64,000 nt of DNA from Cryptomeria japonica (lineage: Eukaryota; Streptophyta; Pinopsida; Cupressales; Cupressaceae): contig NC_081411.1 in NCBI RefSeq assembly GCF_030272615.1, positions 38,696,640-38,760,639 of the forward strand. Reading direction: 5' to 3'. Position 1 is the first letter of the stretch. Each line of letters starts with the position of its first letter. Shown here one piece after another: positions 11,011 through 19,258 of the stretch. A program made the position numbers and the translations under genes. The notes below the pieces were generated by a model. That model was given only the letters and a program-made list of their open reading frames with translations. It made no database searches and was not told the DNA's origin.

Positions 11011-11247
11011 ATTGTAACCAATCGGTTACAAAGATCTAGCTGAAACTGCACTCAGTTGACACTTTTAAAACCTATTTCATTGATGTCAAATGGGAGTAGT
11101 AGAGAAAAGAAAAATCCAAATAACACAAGAGATCATCTACTCAGGGGTAGCACACAGTGTTGGTAATAGTTTTGGTAAGACAATATTGGCAAATCATTTT
11201 TGGATATACAATTTTGATTTTTCTCATGAGTGTTGCCATCAATGCCA
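11011..11247 (+). other. Element E 3' untranslated segment
   Basis: No coding pattern is visible between the last ORF and the polypurine tract. The segment ends in TTGCCATCAATGCC, the same lead-in seen before the polypurine tracts of copia C and D here (GCCATCAATGCCAAAG read in sense), which points to a shared copia ancestry. Confidence 0.5.
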
Positions 11248-11258
11248 AAGGGGGAGAT
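11248..11258 (+). other. Element E polypurine tract
   Basis: AAAGGGGGAGA directly precedes the 3' LTR start TGTTGGC. It matches the polypurine tract of copia C (AAAGGGGGAGAT in sense) and is typical for plant copia elements. Confidence 0.85.
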
Positions 11259-12057
11259 TGTTGGCATTGCACACTCCAATAAAAAATTGTAGGTGATTGA
11301 AGATATTTTTATTGATGGCAACATTACAATCATGTGATACCGACAGGCAGCAGCACCGACAGACTCTACACTGGGACACAGTTAACCAATGCCGAAAAAA
11401 TTGATCATCGACACCATGGCCGACAGGAATTTTGTTTAAATGTATTTTGTATTTAATTGTAAATTTTTTTGTAAGCCGACATGGCGAATTGTAATAAGAC
11501 TCATATAAGTATGAGATATTAGAGAGCATTTGATGATATGATAGGAAGTGGATATGGATGAAATATTTGTAGACCTAATGTGCGAATTGTAAGGCAGATT
11601 TTGGATAAGGGTTTATGATTATTACAGAGCTTAAACTGGCACTTAACCTAGCATAGTAGATGTTGATCTGAAGTAGTACATGACATTGGATTTGTATAAT
11701 CCATTTTTGTAAGTCAGTGAGACTTCATTTTGTAATTGAGCAGCGAGCTCTAGGCACTTGGCCTTCCTGCATGTGCAGACCCCTATTGTAAGTAGTAATA
11801 TTCTCTTATTGGCCAGTAAGTGAATATTGTGGGTCAGAAATCCCATCGAGGTTTTTTCCACACTGGGTTTCCTCATTAAAAATACTATGTTATGGTGTGT
11901 CTTCTATGTTGTGGTTATTGTTCTTATTTACTACATTATTTTTGGTTTACCGGTACATAGTTTTGAAATGCTTTTCATGTTATAAGTTAAGAAAATTCTT
12001 ATACCAGTCACATACTGATTCACCCCCCCCCTCTCAGTATCTTTGGGAATCCTAACA
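11259..12057 (+). repeat. Element E 3' LTR
   Basis: 799 bp, from TGTTGGCATTGCACACTCC to CCTAACA. It has scattered substitutions and small indels against 5359-6135, including extra sequence after 11340 (GGCAGCAGCACCGACAGAC) that is absent from the 5' copy. The amount of divergence suggests an old insertion. Confidence 0.87.
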
Positions 12058-12062
12058 TCCAA

Positions 12063-13330
12063 TCCCAAGTTTTTGACAACACTTTCATAAATCAAGTTAA
12101 ATTGAGAACCACTATCTATGAGTGCATCAATTTTCACATTCTTAGCGATAACCCTTACATGAAAAAGTTCATTTCTCTTTGGATCTTCAGGAACACTATC
12201 AACTCGAGAAGTAGAAGCACAACTATCAAAAGAAACACAAGCAATGGGAACTTTACCTTTCAAACCCATTGTGGAAATCTTAGATTCATCCTTAGAATCT
12301 GAACCAAGATCGATGGCAACATTTGTGCTCTTCTCATTGCCTTTCTTTTTCTGATCCTTTTTCTGAGCCCACGTCGGTCTCAATTCAGGATGTAACTGCC
12401 AATAGTGTTCTTCGCTATGCTCATTCCTATCATAATGTGAGCATTTTAAAGTCAACTGAATATCCTTAATTTTTGTAGTAGTTGTCTTCTATCCTTTAGA
12501 TGACTCTGCAACTTTGGATGACTTATGTACAAAGCTACCATGAAAAAACTTTTTATCAAAAGAACCCTTTCCTCCTACCTCTAAGTGTATGGCTTGGACA
12601 CAAATTTCGTCCAAGTTACTAGGACTCAAGACCAAAATCGAATGTCTAAGATATGAGTACAAACCACCTATGTACTTTAACAAAGTATCCTATGTATACA
12701 AAGGGACATCCAATGCAATAGACCTCTTCTTGAACTCATGGGTGTACTCTTGGACAAACTACCCTTTCCCTTGCCTAAAAATTTGCTAGTTCATCATGAA
12801 CTGTTGCATACGACCCAAGGGGTAGAATTGCTTCCTAAGAGCACCAACAAATTCTTACCAAGTCAAACTAACTCTACCATGTTGTGAGATTTTAGATTGA
12901 GTTCTACTCTCCCACCAAGTTAGAACGATACCTCCCAACCATAGGGTAGCCAACTAGACTCTAGAAGCATCATCAAGAAGACCTTGAACTCTACAATAAA
13001 CCTCTACTTATTGAACGTAATCGTCTAACTTCTCAGAATCCAATTCCCCATTATATTTAGGTAGTTCAAATTTAGCACCCAACTTAATTTTAGGCTTATA
13101 CACACCCTTAAAAGGATTTCTAGAAGAATGAGAAGAAGAAGGGGAAGAAGGAGGAGAAGGAGATGAAGGGAGATCTTCACCACCAGGTGGTTGTTTATCC
13201 TTCTTATCTTCATGATCTTCCTACTTTGACGAACCTTCTTAACGTACCTTTCCCTCTTTGTGCTCATTGAACAAGAAATCCACCTTTGTGCTCAGAGACA
13301 TGAAAGATCATCGAAATTCCTACTCACTAA
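12063..13330 (-). pseudogene. TR-GAG gag and protease active-site half
   Basis: On the minus strand from about 13310 this reads as a gag: an acidic/basic and Ser/Pro-rich N-terminus (SPPSSPSSSHSSRNPFKG near 13100), then FELPKYNGELDSEKLDDY, VYCRVQGLLDDASRV, TWWESRTQSK and IALDVPLYTQDTLLKYIGGL, the usual retrotransposon gag pattern. Around 12370-12460 is CSHYDRNEHSEEHYWQLHPE, a non-standard zinc-binding motif. The protease follows, with ALIDSGSQFNLI near 12110; DSG is the active site. Several TAG/TGA stops interrupt it (for example near 12489 and 12780). The frame resumes at 5353 after element E. The product would form the particle shell and cut itself; no polymerase follows. Confidence 0.75.
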
Positions 13331-13478
13331 TCTCCTCAAGTACCTCCATTTTAGACAAAACCTTCTTTAGAAATGTCCTTCATTTCCCGATTTCAAAATT
13401 GTATCCTTCAAGCTCACTTTAGCCTTGCAGGAGCTTGGATATTGTCAGCATTCAAAATCTGCAATACTAGTCAAACTA
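13331..13478 (-). other. TR-GAG leader between primer site and gag
   Basis: A short untranslated leader. On the minus strand it runs from the primer site at 13479-13490 to the first gag codons. No open frame or structure stands out. Confidence 0.5.
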
Positions 13479-13490
13479 GCTCTGATCCCA
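13479..13490 (-). other. TR-GAG primer-binding site
   Basis: On the minus strand this reads TGGGATCAGAGC, one base different from the initiator tRNA-Met complement TGGTATCAGAGC, and lies two bases from the LTR edge at 13493. This fixes the minus orientation of the element. Confidence 0.85.
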
Positions 13491-13492
13491 CT

Positions 13493-14436
13493 TGATCTAA
13501 TGTTAGGATATATGACTGTTGCATGTGAGATGTTGACTCTTACAACAATTAAATGAAGGTCTTGAAATTAAAATCATATTGCTTAAATAAACATAATAAT
13601 CAAATAGCGATAGATTGAACAGAAGAGAGAAAGAAAAGAGAGGACAAAACACAAGTTGATAACGAAATTCACCAAATGGCTACGTCTTAGAGTCCATCTC
13701 CAAAAGAGTGACCGATCTTGGATTATGCTCCAAAAAGAGGTTACAAGGTCTTCAACTGTTACAAAGTATCCTCATGTCTCCTCAGATGATAATGAATTAC
13801 AAATGTTCTTCTCTCTCAAGTACAACAAACTTAACTTCAAGCTCCCAATGCACAGAGAGAAACAATTCACTATCACAAGCTCTCCAAAAATCCTCTCACA
13901 CTTTTCTCACCATTCTCAAATCTCGAGTGTCTACTACAGTGCTCACAACTAACCCCTCATTTTATACACAAATTTTATCCAATATAGCTTAAAACCATAT
14001 GATTTGTAAAATCAACCATATCCCCCATTTACAACATATAAATCTTCTAAAATAAACTTCCCCCTTTAAAAAAAATGGCCCTTATAAATCCAGGCTCACA
14101 ATTAACAAATATTAAACTTGCCATTTTGTATCCCGAGATCCTCGGAGCCAGGCTGGTTGAGAGCAAGATGAAAGAAGTGGGGGGGTTGATGGTTCAAATA
14201 ACCTGATCCCCAATAGGGATTTATAAACTTAAAATAAAATCATTTCCCTTTATATAGCAACATAAATTTTGCAGCTTATTGGAGGAGAGTGAGATTTGCA
14301 AGAGAGTGATTACAATCCAACAAATTTTAATAGTTGGAACAAAATTCGCCAATGCACTGACCAAAACCCACATGGGTGCCACATTTTTAGAGCATCTAGA
14401 ACATTTAGTCTTTTCAGTGAAAATCCACCTGGATCA
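13493..14436 (-). repeat. TR-GAG 5' LTR
   Basis: 944 bp, aligning with 3636-4575. The right edge GGATCA is followed at once by the duplication GTGAT (14437-14441), and G1 integrase coding sequence resumes there. Confidence 0.88.
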
Positions 14437-14441
14437 GTGAT

Positions 14442-15110
14442 AACACTTGATCCCATGTCTGACCATACTCCTTGGTATGACACCTCAATAAGTTTCCTAA
14501 GCTCCTATTAACCACTTCAGTCTGCCCATCTGTTTGTGGATGGTAGGCTGATCCAAAAGACAAGTTGGTGCTAAGCTTTTTCCAAAGTGTCTTCCAAAAA
14601 TGACTCTTGAAATTTGAGTCCCTATCTGAAACAATTCTCATGGGTAAATCATGTATCCTTATCACTTCCTTGAAGAACAAATGAGCTATATGACATGCAT
14701 CATGAGTAGTCTTGCAAGGTATAAATTGGGCCATCTTACTAAACTTGTCCACTATGACATAAATTCTGTCAAATCCCTACTTTGTCCTTGGTAAACCTAC
14801 TACAAAATCCATACTAATGCACTCCCAAGGTATATTTGGTATGGGAAGAGGTTGGTATAAACCAGCATTTGAAGAAGTGCACTTGACCTTTTGACAAACT
14901 ATACAAGTTTCCACATACTTTCTAACATCTTGATTCATCCTAGGCCAATAGTAATACCTTTGTACTAACTCTTGAGTCTTGTTGACTCCAAAATGACCAC
15001 TAAGACTACCATTATGCTTCTCTTGTTTGAGATTTTCTCTCATTGACCCTCTAGGCACACAAATTTGTCCTCCTCTAAAAAATAACCCATCTTGCAAGGT
15101 AAAATCTAAA
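14442..15110 (-). pseudogene. G1 integrase, zinc-binding and catalytic part
   Basis: On the minus strand from 15097 down: the HHCC zinc-binding domain (SGHFGVNKTQELVQRYYYW and CIVCQKVK), then SMDFVVGLPRT with the first catalytic Asp. After one stop near 14776 come FSKMAQFIPC, RIVSDRDSNF with the second Asp, and YHPQTDGQTEVVNR with the Glu. This DDE integrase would insert the cDNA into the genome. The two open frames are 14777-15097 and 14414-14752. Coding sequence ends at the GTGAT duplication where TR-GAG enters and resumes at 3630. The catalytic residues are all present despite the stops. Confidence 0.88.
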
Positions 15111-16690
15111 TACTCACTATAAAAAAGATTTTGATACTCTTTGCATACCTTGTAGGCATTTCTGAAGTCTTCATCCTCCTAGTATAGGTCTCTAAAACTA
15201 TCAACACCTATGCTTCTTAATTAAATTTTCTTGGATTGTCAAGAGTCTCCTACTCAATGCATCAACAACCTGGTTTAGTTGATCTTTTTTATGCTTTATT
15301 GTGACTGTGTAGGATTGCATATACTACCCACTTCATGTGTTTGTGACTAAGTTTGTCTTGTGATTTTATAAATCTTAAAGCTTGATTGTCTATGTAGACT
15401 ACAAATTCTTTAAGAAGGAGATAGTATCTCCACTTTCTCAAAGCTCGCACTAAAGCATATAACTCCAAGTCATATGAGGAGTATTTCCTCTTTGCATCAC
15501 TTGGCTTCTCACTATGGAAAGCTACTAGCCTTTCTTATTGACTTAGGAAAGCACCTACTGCAACATTGCTTGCATCACATTCCACTGTGAAAAGTTTCTC
15601 AAAACTAGGCAACACCAACACCGTTTGAGTGGCTATCTTTTCTTTCAAAGTTTCAAAACCTTTATTTTCTTGTTCATTCCACTGAAACTTTGTCTTCATT
15701 CCACCTCTAATAGTGTCCAACATTGGTGCATATATAACACTCAATTGCCTAATGAACTTCATGTAATACTAAGCTAGTCCATGGAAGCTTCTCACCTCTA
15801 TTGCTGACTTAGGAGTAGGCCAATTTACTATGGCTTCAAAGTTGCTAGGATACATCTTGAGATTCCCATGTGACAACACAAACCTAAGGTAAACCAACTC
15901 CTTCTTAACAAATTCACACTTGTCCAAATTCATGGTTAGCTTCTCTTCATACAATCTTTGTGGCACAATTTGCAAATGATTAACATGATCTGCCCTATCC
16001 TTACTGAAAAATGAGAATATCATATAAATATACCACCACAAATTTACCTATGAATTCTTTCATCACCTCATTCATGAGCCTCATGAAGGTGCTTGGAGCA
16101 CTAGATAAGCCAAATGGCATTACAAGCCATTCATAAAGACCCTCTATTGTCTTGAATGTTGTTTTCCATTCATCACCCTCCTTAATCCTAATTTGGTGGT
16201 ATCCACTTTTAAGGTCAATCTTGGTAAATTATTTAGCTTCCCCTAAACAATCCATTAGGTCTTCTATTTTAGGAATTACAAACGTATATCTAATGGTGAT
16301 CCTATTTATAGCCCTAGAGTCAGTGCACAATCTCCAAGTACCACCTATCTTTTGGGATAAAATGGTAGGTAAAACACAAGGGCTAATGCTTTTCCTAATT
16401 AGGCCTTGGTCTAAAAGCTCTTGGATTTGCTTGGAAATCTCAACATTTTATTGGGGAGTCATCTTGTAATCCATCTTGTTAGGTAAGGATTCTCTGGGTA
16501 TAAAGTCTATTTGATGGCTTATGGCTCTTTTAGGAGGTAAGGTAGCTAGTTGTCCATCACTCACTATCCCTTTGAACTATTTCAATAGGTCTTGAACCTC
16601 TATTGGAAAATATGGATTTTCTTTCTTGTCTTCCTCTTTAGGCTTCATCACTAATGCAAACCCTATACCTTCACCTTCCTCAAGTCTCTT
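15111..16690 (-). pseudogene. G1 reverse transcriptase and RNase H
   Basis: Read from about 16600 down on the minus strand: RT blocks [40 protein letters not shown] and [17 protein letters not shown]. At about 16020-16045 comes the active-site strand, here [11 protein letters not shown], where YLDD is expected, so the first Asp of the catalytic pair has become Tyr. A frameshift follows, then LDKCEFVKKELVYL and GNLKMYPSNFEAIVNWPTP (15769-16041). The RT-RNase H connection and RNase H start are at 15535-15762, with FTVECDASNVAVGAFLSQ. Downstream to 15111 the RNase H is heavily decayed. The change and the many stops make this copy unable to copy RNA. Confidence 0.82.
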
Positions 16691-16696
16691 TAGGAA

Positions 16697-17719
16697 CTAT
16701 TTTTCACTCACTAAGAGGACATTAGGACTGACTGCTCTCTTTTCACCTTCCTCAAGGATAGATTGAATCTTGAATGTGACTCCATCTTTCCTGAATGAAT
16801 ATGCATTCTTGGCTCCATCATAAATAGCTTTTCTATCAAATTTCCATGGTCTTCCCAATAGAAGATGGTATGCATCCATGGGTAGGACATCACATAACAC
16901 TTTGTCCTTATACCTCCCAATGGTGAAATCCACCCATGATTTCTCATTGACTAGGACATGTTGGCCTTTGTTCAACCAAGTGACACTATATGGGTTATTG
17001 TGAGGTATCCTTTGTAATTTAAGCTTATTCACTGCCTCTTCTGACACAATATTGTTTGTTGACCCTGAGTCAATGATCGCCTTGCAAAATTTTTCCATAA
17101 TCTTGCATTTGATCCTAAATAATGACCTCCTTTGGCTAGGCTCTTCTCTGATAGGTTCTTTTATCAAAGTTCTTCTTATCATCAAGTTGTCACCTACATC
17201 TGATTCTAAGGCAACCTTAGAAGTCTTGCTTCTTCTAGTCTCTTCTTGAAGATAATTCACTCTCGTTTCACTACTCTGTGATGATGATCTCCTCTCTGGA
17301 CACCTATATGTGGGATGACCAAGCTGAGTGCAATGGTAACACTTCATTGAGGCAAAATATGAGGAGCCTCTACCTTGTCCACTAGACCTTCCTCTAAAAC
17401 AACTGTTTGACCCCCTTACTCTATTGAATCCTCCTTTACTAGTGCCACTCTCTTGCTGCTCAATGAGTTTAGACTCACCTTGTATTCTTTTCTCTGAATT
17501 TCTTCCTCCAAAGCCTCCCCTATGGCCTCTATTTTCTTTACCTCTACCTCTACCCCTATTACTACTTGAATCATATTTTCTTTTCAGTTTTTCTTCCACT
17601 TTAAGGGAAAGTTGATAGCTTTGATGAACTATATTTTGGCTCATTAGACTGATTTTCTCTTTGATATTCCATCTTAGTCCATTTAGGTACCTATCTACCT
17701 TAAGAATTTCTTCTTCCAC
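16697..17719 (-). pseudogene. G1 gag C-terminus, zinc knuckle and protease
   Basis: A 340-codon open frame, the longest left in G1. It begins with EEEILKVDRYLNGLRWNIKE, the end of the gag core. An Arg/Gly/Ser-rich linker follows (RGRGRGKENRGHRGGFGGR), then the knuckle CYHCTQLGHPTYRC near 17310-17350 for RNA binding. After a basic spacer comes the aspartic protease with FCKAIIDSGSTNNIVSE (DSG active site, about 17030-17080) and the second lobe DVLPMDAYHLLLGRPW. This is the normal gypsy order before RT. Both the knuckle and the DSG motif are intact. The frame ends at a stop near 16697, with RT following after a short gap. Confidence 0.87.
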
Positions 17720-18124
17720 CGCATGAGATCTAAGACTAAGTTTGGGAAACTCCTCTGTATAACCACTTACATCAAGGTCTTTTTATTTTTAGAATTTGTC
17801 TTTTTCTATGGATCTACACTTCATAGTAATTAGGGAGATAGGCTTCTTTGGTTTTTACTAACATCCCTTTCCAAGAAGAGATGGGAGTTTTACCTACTTT
17901 CTTCCTCTTGTCCTACACAAATTTCCACCATGTGAGAGTGTCTCCCTTCATCCTATACTTGGCCACTTTGACTCTTTGAGCTTTAGTTATGCCTTCACAT
18001 TCAAAGTGGTTATCCATACCCTCTATCCATTCTAGAACCACTTCTACTTTCATCTTACCAGTGAACAATGATAATCCTTCTAGTGATTTACCACTTAAGG
18101 CTTTCAGGGTCAGTGCAAGAAGAT
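17720..18124 (-). pseudogene. G1 gag core, part downstream of the DNA transposon
   Basis: On the minus strand from the transposon edge: LTLKALSGKSLEGLSLFTGK, VVLEWIEGMDNHFECEG, KVAKYRMKGDTLTWW. These are the gag-core blocks typical of gypsy elements (WIxxMexxF, A..RL.G.A..WW). A stop after 17913 and further changes to 17720 separate it from the next open frame. The N-terminal gag lies at 27701-27987. The frames on the two sides match when the transposon and one copy of GAGTC are left out. Confidence 0.8.
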
Positions 18125-18128
18125 GAGT

Positions 18129-18150
18129 CCACTTTTTGGCCAAAAAGTGG
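18129..18150. repeat. Left terminal palindrome of the DNA transposon
   Basis: A perfect 22-bp palindrome (core TTTTTGGCCAAAAA) starts exactly at the inferred left edge and overlaps the last duplication base. The right end has its own short inverted repeats, a 7-bp stem at 27660-27677 (GCGTGTT/AACACGC) and TTCGCGAA at 27683-27690. These may be transposase-binding or cleavage structures; that is inference. Confidence 0.6.
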
Positions 18151-18960
18151 AAGTGTTTTCCCTGTTTTTCAAATTTTGAAACACTTAGAGATTGAATCTT
18201 GTAAAAAGTCAATAATATAAAAGATAGCTCTCTGAGTGTAATTTTCAAATATGTAATTTATTTTAAGACCCACATAATAAAAAATAACTTTTTGAATGGA
18301 GTTCTAAACACTATGTTTTAAAAATCCCTGTTTCAGGACCATACCATGCATGTGTACGACCCACACTTTTTGACACAATTAAAATTATTTTCTCAAACCG
18401 TTTTGGGAAATGGTTTGTAACACACTGAAGATTGATGAGCATATTTTTCTGTATTTTGTTTTCAATTTGTTTTTTTAAATTAATTTTTTAATGGCCGTAA
18501 TTATCTTTTTAAAAATTTGACGTGTACGACCCACATAAGTTGATGTAAACTTAGCATTTTTTGAATTTTTTTTCTTTTAAATTGAAAAGAATTTTGTGTA
18601 GATTGATGACATATAATTTTTTTTTCAAAATTCATTAAAATTAAAAAGTTATTAAATTAAGAAAATTAGTTAATATTTCAAATTTATGAACCTGATTTAG
18701 TATAAATTAAATGAAAAATAGTTAAAATAATCAATTTTTAAATTAATTTACATATTTAGAATCTAGACATTATAATTTGAAATGGGTTTCAATTTTGTAT
18801 AAAAATTCTCTGATTAGAGGCACGTAAACTATTTCATTTCATCATATTTGTGCTTTCATTCATGGAGCTTTGAATTTGCAGGTTCATGTCTCAGGTGCGG
18901 CCATCCCAGGCCTATCCTGGGCCTAATCCCGAGGCAAGTGGCGGGTTGTGAATTCAAATT
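18151..18960 (+). other. Left subterminal AT-rich region of the DNA transposon
   Basis: No gene. It contains two copies of a word TGTACGACCCACA (18352 and 18530), each followed by similar A/T-rich sequence, and a further partial copy AAGACCCACATAA at 18265. Next to the GGGCCC cluster is a GC-rich stretch (18890-18950) with a hairpin CCCAGGCCTATCCTGGG. The promoter of the transposase gene should lie here or just beyond. Confidence 0.5.
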
Positions 18961-18965
18961 TTGCA

Positions 18966-19080
18966 TAACGGGCCCCCATTTTATAAACGGGGGCCCATTT
19001 CATTTTTTGCCCGTTGGATTTAAAAATGGGCCCCCATTTTAAATAACGGGGGCCCATTATTTAAATAACGGGGCCCTGTT
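18966..19080. repeat. Left GGGCCC subterminal repeat cluster
   Basis: At least five copies of AACGGGGGCCCATTTT and its reverse complement AAAATGGGCCCCCATT alternate in about 115 bp, separated by ATAAA or TTTAAATA. The same word in both orientations recurs near the right end at 27455-27655. Paired subterminal arrays of this kind are where transposase or accessory DNA-binding proteins attach in several plant DNA transposons. Confidence 0.75.
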
Positions 19081-19258
19081 TCTAAATAACCGTTATTGTA
19101 AAAAAAAAGATAGATTGCATCGATTTGCCACACTATCATTGAAATCCATACTGGCAAAGATTGTTTACATCATTTGGCAGTACTTTTTAATATTTTTTAC
19201 ATGATTTTTTGAAGAACTCAGTAAAAAGATATTATTTTTTGAAGACGAGTTTGTAAAA

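Larger units (their letters stand above)
5359..12057 (+). mobile_element. Non-autonomous copia-like LTR element 'E' with extra ORFs
   Basis: LTRs are 5359-6135 (777 bp) and 11259-12057 (799 bp). The primer site at 6138-6149 and the purine tract just before 11259 are both in plus orientation. Five-mers TTCAA (5354-5358) and TCCAA (12058-12062) flank it; removal rejoins the TR-GAG protease frame. The interior holds a coiled-coil and zinc-knuckle gag-like protein and then about 3.4 kb of lysine-rich ORFs of unknown function. I find no protease, integrase, RT or RNase H. The LTR end, PBS and PPT resemble those of copia elements C and D here, so a copia enzyme supply is the natural inference. Stops and frameshifts show this copy is dead. 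Confidence 0.85.
3636..14436 (-). mobile_element. Gag-protease-only LTR retrotransposon ('TR-GAG' type)
   Basis: LTRs at 3636-4575 and 13493-14436 share most of their sequence and run TGATC...GATCA. The 5-bp target duplication GTGAT is perfect (3631-3635 and 14437-14441). The primer site is at 13479-13490 and the purine tract at 4576-4587, both read on the minus strand. The interior outside nested element E (5359-12057) is only about 2.2 kb and encodes gag plus an aspartic protease. I see no RT, RNase H or integrase, so it needed a helper. Removing it restores the G1 integrase frame. Known plant TR-GAG elements have this content. A deletion derivative of a longer gypsy element is the alternative. 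Confidence 0.88.

Noticed and set aside
13025-13267. Minus-strand leucine-rich frame resembling a membrane segment (LLLLLLPLLLL)
   Set aside because: It is the Ser/Pro-rich part of the TR-GAG gag read in a shifted frame.
18848-19042. Plus-strand frame with repeated GP-F motifs
   Set aside because: It is translation of the GGGCCC repeat cluster and an adjacent GC-rich hairpin, without a coding context.
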